NCBI GenBank assembly: GCA_014379905.1
Contig: JACMKX010000038.1
Location: 1-60,268 of the forward strand
Length of the DNA stretch: 60,268 nucleotides
Direction: 5' to 3'
Origin: Ferruginibacter sp.
Lineage (GTDB): Bacteria > Bacteroidota > Bacteroidia > Chitinophagales > Chitinophagaceae
The notes beneath the pieces were generated by a model. That model was not told the origin of the DNA. It ran no database searches and saw only the letters and a program-made list of their open reading frames with translations. Shown here one piece after another: positions 45,799-54,152 of the stretch (positions are counted from its first letter, which is position 1; each line of letters opens with the position of its first letter). A program made the translations under genes and the position numbers.

Positions 45799-48700
45799 AT
45801 GCAAAGAAGAAACTTCATCAAAAATACCATTCTAACATCAACAGGATTAATGTTATTGCCACCGTTTGCAAAGTCGGCATTTGATGGAGATGAACAATCT
45901 TTAACGGCGCTGGAAAAATACTTTATCAATCCTCCATTATCAGCAAGGCCATGGGTTTTCTGGATGTGGATGAATGGAAATATTACCAAAGCAGGCATCA
46001 CTGCCGATCTGGAAGCAATGAAAAGAATGGGCATTGGTGGTGTAATCAATTTTAATTCTGCTGTAGGTATTGTTCGTGGGCCGGTTGATTATGCCAGTGA
46101 AGTATGGATGGAAGCAACAGCGCATGCGGTAAGAGAAGCGGATAGGTTAGGCATTGTTTATTCAATACATAATTCACCGGGTTATTCTGGTTGTGGTGGC
46201 CCGTGGGTTACGCCGGAAATGAGTATGCAGCAGTTGGTGTGGACTGAATCTTTAGTGCATAGTAATGGCGAAATAAATATGCAATTACCCAGGCCTTATT
46301 TTAAACAAAATTATTACCGTGATGCTTTTGTAATAGCTTATCCATCTTTGCCTGCGGAGAAAGCATTGATGAAAGATAAGCTGGTTAAAGTTTTATTGAA
46401 CGGAAATGAAATTGATAAGGCTATTGTCAGTGACAGAAATCCGGAAACAAAAATAAGGTTGGAAATAAATGAAAGCAGTAGGGCAGTTGCTTATGATATT
46501 GCCACTGGAACTGCAAACAATACAGCAACAATAGCTTCTTCCAAAACTTGTTCTCTTGTGCTGGAATTCAGTGAACCATTTGAAGCAAGGGCAGTTACTA
46601 TTTACCGTAAGCCGGAAACTCCGGGAGATTTGTTTGATGGACCGAGAGATCATCCAACGCCATTTAAACTGGAATATTCAGATGATAGTGTTACCTATCG
46701 GGTAATTGGAACCATTCGTCCACCTGAGTTAAGGGAAATGGATACACCTGCTGCATTAAGTTTTAATGCGGTTAAAGCAAAATATTACCGGTTAACTGTT
46801 GCTGCATCCAACTGGCTAAGTGAAGTGGAATTGCACAACGGGCCAAGGTTAGGTGGCTGGCCTGGTAAAACAAGCAATACCCATGGCGATATAAATGGTG
46901 ATACGCCAGTAGTAGAACCAAAAAATATCATCGATCCTGTTACAATTATTGATTTGTCTGATAAATTAAACGCTGACGGTAGGCTGAGGTGTAAAATTAC
47001 TCCTGGTAAATGGACCATCCTGCGCATTGGCCACACTACAACAGGAGAAGAGTGTGCCGCACATCCTGATGCCGGAGCAGGATTAGAAATTGATAAATTT
47101 AGAAAAGAAGCACTGCAATTTCACTTCGATCATTTTTTAGATAAATTTATTAATAAAGTAAAACCATACGTTGGCAAAACATTTAAAGCAATTACGGTTG
47201 ATAGCTATGAAGCTGGTAAACAAAACTGGACCATCAATTTCGATAAGGTATTTAAACAACAAAAAGGTTATGATCTTATAAAATGGTTACCCGCATTAAC
47301 AGGAAGAATTATTGGCAGTGTGCAAGAAACAGAAAAAGTTTTATGGGATGTACGAAGGGTACAGGCTGATTTATTATCTGAAAATTTTTATGGACATTAT
47401 AAATCATTATGTCATCAACGGGGATTGGAATTTTATGCTGAGCCTTATGGTGATGGCAATATGGATAGTTTGCAAATTGGTCAGCATCTGGATATAACCA
47501 TGAGTGAATTTTGGACAAGGTATATCTACGGTAGCGATATGTATTCTAAACAGGCAGTTTCAGCGGCACATATTTACGGAAAAAAAATTGTAGCAGCAGA
47601 GGCATATACTGCAATGCCTGCCACTTCAAAATGGACAGACTACCCGTTTTCATTGAAAGCAGAAGGTGATTATTTCTTTTCGCTGGGTGTTAACCGTTTA
47701 GTCTTTCACACATTTGTGCATCAGCCCTATATGACGGGAAAACCTGGTATGACGATGGGGCCATTTGGTATGCACATCGACCGCAATAATACCTGGACAG
47801 AGCAAGCCTATGGCTGGACGAATTATTTACAACGTTCACAATATTTATTACAACAGGGATTAACAGTTGCCGATGTGTGCTATTTTAAAGGCAACGAACC
47901 GCAATCCGGAGTGCCGGATATTTATAAAATATTGCCAATGGGTTATCATGCTGATGTAATTGGACCGGAGGCGTTGCAAAAAAGGTTAATAATAAAAGAT
48001 ACTAAAATTATTTTGCCGGATGGAATGAGTTATCGCATTTGTGTGATGGCTGCATTACAACAGCTATTACCATCTTCCTTAAACAAAATAAAAAAATTGG
48101 TTAGCGAAGGAATGGTATTGGTAGTAAGCAATAAACCTGTAAAAACTTATGGCAATTATGATAAAGACAGCGACGTACAAGGTATTGCTGATGAACTGTA
48201 TGGTGATGTTGATGGAAAAAATATAAGGGAACGTAGTTATGGTAAAGGCAAAATTATATGGAGTGATGATTTGGCGGCTGTATTTAAACAACTAAATATT
48301 AAACCCGATTTTAAATATACTGCAGAAAATAATGACGCTACCATTCACTATGCACATAAAAAAATAGGTGCGGATGAATTTTATTTTATCAGTAACCATA
48401 AGCGTAGGGACGAAAATATCCTTTGCTCATTCAGGGTAAATGGTAAACAACCGGAAATATGGAACAGCGAAACGGGCAAAATTGTTGACGCTGTTTTATA
48501 CGATACTGTTGATGGAAGAATACACATGCCAGTATGCTTGCAGCCTGCAGGTTCTTTGTTTATTGTATTCAGAAAAAAGATCAGTACTCAAAATTGTACA
48601 GCAGTTACAAAAAATGGATATCCTTTAATATCAACCAGTAACTTAGTTAATAATAAACAGGCAATGCCTGCTGACGTAAAAAATAATTTCACTGTTTGTA

Positions 48701-49824
48701 TTTGGGCAAAGCCCGATACGTTTGCACACCCTAACAAAAGTATGTTGTTTCATGCGCCGGAAGGAGAAATGCTGTATGGTAGTAATCATGTAGCTATTGG
48801 TTTAAGTGCCGGGCAAAATGCGGTAAGGGTTTACGAAAGAGGTAAAGGCAATGCAAAAGAAGTGTTGGCATATAACGGTTCGATAGAAGGTTGGACGCAT
48901 ATTGCACTGTCGTACGAAAATGGAAAGCCTTCATTATACCTTAACGGGAAGTTAGTTGCACAAACTACTGCCAGCGGTAAAATTGTTCATTCTGCCATTG
49001 GTGCAGCACCTGCACCGGAGCAATTTGCCAGCTATTTTGAAGGAAACAATACAATGCCTGATGTATATAGAGACGTATTGAGTGAAAAGAGAATTACCAA
49101 TATGTATGCTGAAGGATTTTCTTCATCACAATTACCGGGCGATATTGAAATATTTAAAGAGAAAAATCAACTGAAAGCATTGATTTGGAAAAATGGGGAA
49201 TACACTTTCTATCCAAAAGAGAAATTTAAACAGATTGCTAATATTAATGGATGCAATGCTTTGGAATTACACAATTTGTGGAAAGTGCAGTTTCCAAAAG
49301 AATCGGGAGCGCCGGCAGCAATTGTTTTGCCCTTTTTAACTTCTTTGCACAAACACGAAAATTTTGATGTAAAACATTTTTCAGGCACTTGCACATATAG
49401 CACCCGTGTTGTTTTTACAAAAGATTTTTTGCAAAGTGCCAATCGGTTTTTTTTGCATTTGGGCAGGGTGGAAGCGGTGGCTGAGGTAAAAGTAAACGGA
49501 AAGAAAATTGGCTTGTTATGGAAAGAGCCTTTTATTATCGAAATTACAAATGCAATAAAAACAGGCAATAATTTGTTGGAGATAGCCATAACCAATCTCT
49601 GGCCAAACAGGCTGATTGGGGATGAACACTTACCAATTGAAAACGAGTACAGTGACCATAAATTTATAAAGAAGCTACCGGATTGGTATGTAAACAATCA
49701 GCCAAAACCCGGGCAGCGAAAAGGCTTTGCAGTATGGAAGAATTTTTCAAATACAGATCCATTGCTGGAGTCGGGTTTACTGGGCCCGGTTAAAATAATT
49801 ACCGCTATCGAAAAGGATATTTAA
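45799..49824 (+). CDS. Giant GH106-like alpha-L-rhamnosidase with inserted LamG-type domain
   Basis: A 1341-residue exported protein with a twin-arginine-like start (MQRRNFIKNTILTSTG). PWVFWMWMNGNITKAGITAD (about 51-70) and the following DLEAMKRMGIGGVINF mark the GH106 rhamnosidase barrel, with HNSPGYSGCGGPWVTPEMSM and DSYEAGKQNWT further on. At about 955-1115 a concanavalin/LamG-like module is inserted (FTVCIWAKPD, GWTHIALSYENGKPSLYLNG). The protein then returns to a galactose-binding-type C-terminus (FFLHLGRVEAVAEVKVNGKK, then NLWPNRLIGDEHLP). It should remove alpha-L-rhamnose. The long reading frame is intact. Confidence 0.85.
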   Translation: MQRRNFIKNTILTSTGLMLLPPFAKSAFDGDEQSLTALEKYFINPPLSARPWVFWMWMNGNITKAGITADLEAMKRMGIGGVINFNSAVGIVRGPVDYASEVWMEATAHAVREADRLGIVYSIHNSPGYSGCGGPWVTPEMSMQQLVWTESLVHSNGEINMQLPRPYFKQNYYRDAFVIAYPSLPAEKALMKDKLVKVLLNGNEIDKAIVSDRNPETKIRLEINESSRAVAYDIATGTANNTATIASSKTCSLVLEFSEPFEARAVTIYRKPETPGDLFDGPRDHPTPFKLEYSDDSVTYRVIGTIRPPELREMDTPAALSFNAVKAKYYRLTVAASNWLSEVELHNGPRLGGWPGKTSNTHGDINGDTPVVEPKNIIDPVTIIDLSDKLNADGRLRCKITPGKWTILRIGHTTTGEECAAHPDAGAGLEIDKFRKEALQFHFDHFLDKFINKVKPYVGKTFKAITVDSYEAGKQNWTINFDKVFKQQKGYDLIKWLPALTGRIIGSVQETEKVLWDVRRVQADLLSENFYGHYKSLCHQRGLEFYAEPYGDGNMDSLQIGQHLDITMSEFWTRYIYGSDMYSKQAVSAAHIYGKKIVAAEAYTAMPATSKWTDYPFSLKAEGDYFFSLGVNRLVFHTFVHQPYMTGKPGMTMGPFGMHIDRNNTWTEQAYGWTNYLQRSQYLLQQGLTVADVCYFKGNEPQSGVPDIYKILPMGYHADVIGPEALQKRLIIKDTKIILPDGMSYRICVMAALQQLLPSSLNKIKKLVSEGMVLVVSNKPVKTYGNYDKDSDVQGIADELYGDVDGKNIRERSYGKGKIIWSDDLAAVFKQLNIKPDFKYTAENNDATIHYAHKKIGADEFYFISNHKRRDENILCSFRVNGKQPEIWNSETGKIVDAVLYDTVDGRIHMPVCLQPAGSLFIVFRKKISTQNCTAVTKNGYPLISTSNLVNNKQAMPADVKNNFTVCIWAKPDTFAHPNKSMLFHAPEGEMLYGSNHVAIGLSAGQNAVRVYERGKGNAKEVLAYNGSIEGWTHIALSYENGKPSLYLNGKLVAQTTASGKIVHSAIGAAPAPEQFASYFEGNNTMPDVYRDVLSEKRITNMYAEGFSSSQLPGDIEIFKEKNQLKALIWKNGEYTFYPKEKFKQIANINGCNALELHNLWKVQFPKESGAPAAIVLPFLTSLHKHENFDVKHFSGTCTYSTRVVFTKDFLQSANRFFLHLGRVEAVAEVKVNGKKIGLLWKEPFIIEITNAIKTGNNLLEIAITNLWPNRLIGDEHLPIENEYSDHKFIKKLPDWYVNNQPKPGQRKGFAVWKNFSNTDPLLESGLLGPVKIITAIEKDI

Positions 49825-49858
49825 TGATGCATCAGATTGAATTTATAGTAGATAATAA

Positions 49859-50216
49859 AGTATCCAGGCTTCAGCAGATAGTGCAGGAATGCTTATTTAC
49901 CTGTCACAAAAAATGACAAGGGATATTTTGTGTTGCAGGTAAATTGTAACGAAGCATTAACTGGGAAAGAAGAAATGATTAAACAGCAACCATTAAAAGA
50001 TGCTGCTGTGTACTTAGTGTTACAGTTTCATCTCCGGATGGCAAATGTAATTTCAGTTACAGCGAAGATGGAATAAATTATAAAACGATTGACGTTCCAT
50101 TTACAGCAAAACCTGGTAAATGGATTGGTGCTAAAGCCGGCTTGTTTTGTACGGGCGCCCCTGGAATTAGAAATGGAGGTTATGCGGATTTTGATTGGTT
50201 CAGAATAACAAAATGA
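49859..50216 (+). pseudogene. Remnant of a GH43 C-terminal domain (frameshifted)
   Basis: Three frames read successively give one beta-sandwich of the GH43_C2 type. ASADSAGMLIYLSQK comes first, then NDKGYFVLQVNCNEALTGKE after a missing A in the run at 49908-49913. SPDGKCNFSYSEDGINYKTI and GGYADFDWFRITK follow after a second shift at about 50017. The catalytic propeller is absent. The terminal TGA overlaps the ATG of the next gene (ATGA), which suggests the complete ancestor was translationally coupled to that gene. Compare the intact domain at the end of the GH43 at 38356. Confidence 0.78.
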
Positions 50217-51817
50217 TGAAAAATAATTTAATGATAACCTTGCTGTTTGTTTGTGCAATTCAATTTGCACATGCGCAGGTTTGGCAATGGAGCGTAAAGG
50301 TGGATAGAGTAATATCTGACGAAACAAAAGATCACCCGCAGGCATTTTTATGGATACCAGAAAATTGTAAGCAGGTGAGGGGAGTGGTGTTTACGCAGCA
50401 CAACATGATAGAAGAAGGAATACTGGAACATCCTGTATTTCGCAAAGCAATAACCAAACTGGGTTTTGCGGAAGTATGGGTGACACCCGGCCTAACGGTT
50501 ACTTTCGATTTTACTAAAGATGCAGGAGAAGATTTTACCTACATGATGAAATTGCTGGCGGATGTTTCTGGCTATGCTGAATTAAGAAATGTTCCCATTA
50601 TTCCGATGGGACATTCAGCGTTGGCAAGTTTCCCCTGGAATTTTGCGGCCTGGAACCCCCAACGAACAATAGCCGTGGTTTCCATTCATGGTGATGCACC
50701 GCAAACAAAATTAACAGGAAGCGGCAGACCGAACCCGGACTGGGGCAACAGGAATATTGATGGAGTGCCGGCTCTTTTTGTAATGGGAGAATATGAATGG
50801 TGGGAAGACAGGATCACTCCGGCATTTAAGTATATTGCTAAACATCCGGGCAGCGTTATTTCTTTGTTTGCTGATGCAGGCCATGGGCATTTTGATTACA
50901 GTGATGAGCTGATTGAGTACCTGTGTATGTTTATTAAGAAAGCAGCACAGAGAAGATTGCCGAAGTCAACGCCTGTTTACAAGCCTGATATTTTAATTCC
51001 TGTCAAAGCTCAGCATGGATGGCTAATGGATCGCTGGCACAAGGATAGTTTGCCATTTGATCCTGCTGCAACTTATGCGATGTATAAAGGTGACAGAAGA
51101 TTTGCTTCCTGGGTGTTTGATAAAGAGATGGCCAATGCCACAGAACAATTCTATACAAAAGCAAGAGGGAAAACTGAGCAGTACATTGGGTTTAAACAAA
51201 ATGACAAAATATTGAAGCCGGATAATTCCCATGCAAATTATAACCTGAAATTTATCCCTTTGGAGGATGGTACCAGTTTTACCTTACATGCCTTTTTTGC
51301 TGATACATCAGAGAAGAACCCTGTAAATAATTTTGCTAAAACACCACTTACCATAACAAGGATTTGTGGCCCTGTAAGAAAAATAAACGACACCACATTT
51401 CAAATAAATTTTTATCGCATGGGGTTTAACAGCCCCAAACGCAGCAACGATATTTGGTTGCTTGCCAGTAATAAAGGCGATAAAATTTTTAAAAGCGCTG
51501 TTCAGCAAATTGATATGCGTTTCCCTTTAATGAACAAAGAAGGGATTGATCAGGTGATCGATTTTAAAAAAATTGAAAACATAAAACAGGAAATTAAATT
51601 AATGCCCCTTCCTGCAAAATCATCGGTAGGGTTAACGGTGGCGTATTACGTTAAAGAAGGGCCGGCAATAGTAAAAGGCAATAATTTAGTTTTTACAGTA
51701 ATCCCTCCACGTGCAAAATTTCCGGTTAAACTAACCATTGTTGCATGGCAGTATGGTGTAGCCGGTAAAGTAAAATCAGCCACACCTGTGGAACAAAGTT
51801 TTTATATCATTAAATAA
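50213..51817 (+). CDS. Secreted alpha/beta-hydrolase (esterase-like)
   Basis: A 534-residue protein (start at 50213 or 50216; signal ending HAQ, about 22). The N-terminal half is an alpha/beta-hydrolase: GVVFTQHNM (oxyanion region), S135 in MGHSALASFP, DGVPALFVMGEYEWWED and the His motif DAGHGHFDYSDEL. The C-terminal half (about 260-534) is beta-rich and unrecognised. A carbohydrate esterase role is inferred from the context. An intrinsic terminator after its stop marks it as the last gene of the locus transcript. Confidence 0.72.
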   Translation: MMKNNLMITLLFVCAIQFAHAQVWQWSVKVDRVISDETKDHPQAFLWIPENCKQVRGVVFTQHNMIEEGILEHPVFRKAITKLGFAEVWVTPGLTVTFDFTKDAGEDFTYMMKLLADVSGYAELRNVPIIPMGHSALASFPWNFAAWNPQRTIAVVSIHGDAPQTKLTGSGRPNPDWGNRNIDGVPALFVMGEYEWWEDRITPAFKYIAKHPGSVISLFADAGHGHFDYSDELIEYLCMFIKKAAQRRLPKSTPVYKPDILIPVKAQHGWLMDRWHKDSLPFDPAATYAMYKGDRRFASWVFDKEMANATEQFYTKARGKTEQYIGFKQNDKILKPDNSHANYNLKFIPLEDGTSFTLHAFFADTSEKNPVNNFAKTPLTITRICGPVRKINDTTFQINFYRMGFNSPKRSNDIWLLASNKGDKIFKSAVQQIDMRFPLMNKEGIDQVIDFKKIENIKQEIKLMPLPAKSSVGLTVAYYVKEGPAIVKGNNLVFTVIPPRAKFPVKLTIVAWQYGVAGKVKSATPVEQSFYIIK

Positions 51818-51823
51818 AAAGCC

Positions 51824-51850
51824 AATTCCTGAAATCCAGGCATTTTTTTT
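51824..51850 (+). terminator. Intrinsic terminator closing the polysaccharide locus
   Basis: AAT-t-CCTG (51824-51831) pairs with CAGG-c-ATT (51837-51844) across a five-base loop with one mismatch, followed by a run of T to 51850. It starts 6 bases after the esterase stop codon. Confidence 0.65.
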
Positions 51851-52378
51851 ACCCGGCTATAGTGCGTTCCTTGTTAATGCTGTCATGCAAGCGTAATCAT
51901 CAGTCCGATAGTAAGTATGAAGCTCCACAACAAGTACTTGCAGAAAATGGGATATGTTGGATTTTCTAACTCCTACTCGATTTTTACAATACATCCATTT
52001 TTTTTAAGGCAGGAATATATGTTCTTTTACCGGAATATATTTTTTTTTGTCAAAATTGGCTCAAAAATTGGGCTGGTGGCATATACCCGGTCATTAAAAG
52101 GGATAATAGATGGGTAGACCGGATTTCTAAATATGGTAAACTATGTACAGGCGAAAATGCCTGGGCTAATAATATCTTCCCCGTCTTAAAGGCATCAGCG
52201 ATGTAATTTTCCGGGGGCTTAAGGTCTCTTTAGTTTTTGTTACCATGAAAATATTGCAGTAAAAGAAAAAGAGTAAACAGCCGTTAAAGAATAAGCTAAT
52301 TTGTAAAAGTACCGGCGCCAGTTAAGCAGTTGTTGAAGTAAATCGCTATTTTGCAAACAAAATCCAATCTTAAAAACC
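51851..52378. other. Gap before the glycosyltransferase, possible decayed gene
   Basis: No intact gene is seen. At about 52079-52206 one frame reads NRWVDRISKYGKLCTGENAW and ends at a TAA. This is weakly reminiscent of a CAP/SCP domain (the RI-YG-GEN pattern), but it has no start and no upstream homology I recognise. The last 40 bases before the glycosyltransferase contain TATTTTG, which may be part of its promoter. Confidence 0.35.
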
Positions 52379-53158
52379 ATGAAGGTTTCACTTATCACCG
52401 TTACCTACAATTCTGCAGTTTACCTGGAAGATTGCATCCGTTCCGTTGTAGGGCAGCAATACCACAACATTGAGCACATCATCATTGATGGCGGGTCTAC
52501 TGACGGAACGGTGGACATTATTAGAAATTACCATTCACATATCGCCAAATGGATATCCGTTGAAGACAGGGATATGTACGAGGCAATCAATAAAGGGATC
52601 AAAATGGCCACGGGTGATATTGTTGGCATTTTGAACAGTGATGATGTCTTTGCTTCCAATGACGTGATTGGTTCGATTGTGGACTGTTTTAACGAGCATA
52701 AATTGGATGCCGTTTATGGCGACCTGGTATATGTTGACAAAGTGGATACCAACCGCATCATCCGTTACTGGAAGGGTTTAACCTATAATCGTTTTCATTT
52801 TCTCTATGGCTGGATGCCCGCTCACCCCACTTTTTATTTGCGCCGTGAATTAATCGATGAATATGGCGGATACCTGTCACATTATTATACCGCCGCAGAT
52901 TACGAATTCATGGCGAGATACCTGTACCGCTACCGGATCAGTGCACGTTACCTGCCCAAACTTTTTGTAAAAATGAGGGTGGGGGGCCAAAGCAATATCA
53001 CGCTCAAAAGCAGGCTGCGCGCAAACCGGAGGGACTACCTCGCTATGAAAAAGAACCAGATACCTTTCCCGTTTTTTGCCGCCATATTGAAACCGATCAT
53101 TAAGCTGCACCAGTTTTACTACACAATGTTTACTAAATTAAAACCAGGTTCCACATAA
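52379..53158 (+). CDS. Family 2 glycosyltransferase
   Basis: A 259-residue cytosolic or membrane-associated enzyme. The GT-A fold begins MKVSLITVTYNSAVYLEDCI. The nucleotide-sugar site is IIIDGGSTDGTVDII, and GILNSDDVF supplies the DxD-like motif. DAVYGDLVYVDK and GWMPAHPTFYLRRELIDEYG are typical of WcaA-type transferases that build exopolysaccharide or cell-surface glycans. It has no clear membrane segments and is full length. The nearby CpsB-type phosphatase supports a surface-glycan context, although no other biosynthetic genes are present. Confidence 0.9.
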   Translation: MKVSLITVTYNSAVYLEDCIRSVVGQQYHNIEHIIIDGGSTDGTVDIIRNYHSHIAKWISVEDRDMYEAINKGIKMATGDIVGILNSDDVFASNDVIGSIVDCFNEHKLDAVYGDLVYVDKVDTNRIIRYWKGLTYNRFHFLYGWMPAHPTFYLRRELIDEYGGYLSHYYTAADYEFMARYLYRYRISARYLPKLFVKMRVGGQSNITLKSRLRANRRDYLAMKKNQIPFPFFAAILKPIIKLHQFYYTMFTKLKPGST

Positions 53159-53213
53159 CTGATGCAAACCATGGCAAGCATACACCCGCTTAGTTTTAAT
53201 CAGCTTCTTAATA

Positions 53214-53221
53214 TATCTTTG
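53214..53221 (+). promoter_or_regulatory. Bacteroidota -7 box before the CpsB-like gene
   Basis: TATCTTTG matches TAnnTTTG and lies 14 bases before the ATG at 53236. A weak -33 element (TTTT, 53194-53197) is 16 bases upstream. The implied leader is very short. Confidence 0.45.
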
Positions 53222-53235
53222 TATCCAATATAACT

Positions 53236-53982
53236 ATGTTTAATTTTTTTAAAAAAAAAGAAACCACTTTATCCTTACCGGATTATCTGCCCTTTCAAAC
53301 AGATATTCACTCCCATATCTTAGCCGGAATTGATGACGGGTCGCCTGATATTGCTACCTCTTTACAACTTGTAAAAGGCATTTATGATCTCGGCATCCGT
53401 AAAACGGTTGCCACCCCGCACGTAATCGGCGATATCTATCGAAACTCTCCCGACACTATTAACCTGGCTTTGGAAGAACTGCGGGCGGCCTGTGTTGAAG
53501 AAAAGATCAACATAGAAATCAATGCCGCAGCCGAATACATGCTGGATGATTATTTTTTAAAACTGCTGCAGGATGAAGCCCCTTTACTGGCGATACATAA
53601 AAATATTATCCTTACAGAACAGTCCTATGCTTCATCATCCAATAACCTGAACGAAATAGCTTTTGCGATCATGACAAAGGGTTACCGGGCGATTATGGCC
53701 CATCCCGAACGTTATTTTTACTATCACAATAATTACGAGAGTTACGGACATTTAAAAGATATGGGCTTTTATTTACAGGTAAATGTTTTATCGTTGACCG
53801 GCTACTATGGCAAATCTGTTGCTAAGGCGGCAAAGTATATCCTTGATAATGATATGGCTGATTTTGTGGGAACGGATATGCACCATACCCGTCATTTGGC
53901 TATCCTGCAAAAAAAAGAAAGTCTTGAGTTATTTAAGAGACATCTTGACAAAAGAACCTACAATGTGTTAAGCGATTATTAG
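53236..53982 (+). CDS. CpsB/YwqE-type PHP-domain tyrosine phosphatase
   Basis: A 248-residue protein of the PHP metallophosphatase superfamily. Metal ligands are visible in QTDIHSHILAGIDDG (D23, H25, H27, D33), VATPHVIGDIYRN, AIMAHPERY, and VGTDMHHTRHL. CpsB-type enzymes dephosphorylate bacterial tyrosine kinases (Wzc/BY-kinases) and so control capsule or exopolysaccharide assembly. The cognate kinase is not in this window. The length is normal. Confidence 0.9.
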   Translation: MFNFFKKKETTLSLPDYLPFQTDIHSHILAGIDDGSPDIATSLQLVKGIYDLGIRKTVATPHVIGDIYRNSPDTINLALEELRAACVEEKINIEINAAAEYMLDDYFLKLLQDEAPLLAIHKNIILTEQSYASSSNNLNEIAFAIMTKGYRAIMAHPERYFYYHNNYESYGHLKDMGFYLQVNVLSLTGYYGKSVAKAAKYILDNDMADFVGTDMHHTRHLAILQKKESLELFKRHLDKRTYNVLSDY

Positions 53983-54113
53983 GCCACAGCGTGGTTGTGT
54001 TTTTATTAGGAACTGTAAATATTTTATGGAGTTTAAAGAAATTTAAACAAAAGCAAAAAATTCTATCTTAAAAAGAACGCATGAACTGCACTTATTATTC
54101 AATTTTACCCGCC

Positions 54114-54146
54114 TTTGGGGCATAGTGGCAATATTCTTTATTTTTG
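54114..54146 (+). promoter_or_regulatory. Promoter abutting the ABC transporter start
   Basis: TTTG (54114-54117), 21 bases, then TATTTTTG (54139-54146) gives a Bacteroidota-type promoter. The -7 box ends only 6 bases before the ATG at 54153, so the transcript may start at or next to the start codon. Confidence 0.5.
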
Positions 54147-54152
54147 CACCTA

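Noticed and set aside
45651..46049. 132-codon minus-strand ORF
   Set aside because: It lies antisense to the GH127/GH106 junction and has no recognisable features; a shadow frame.
49209..49697. 162-codon minus-strand ORF
   Set aside because: Antisense to the intact GH106-like gene and without features of its own.
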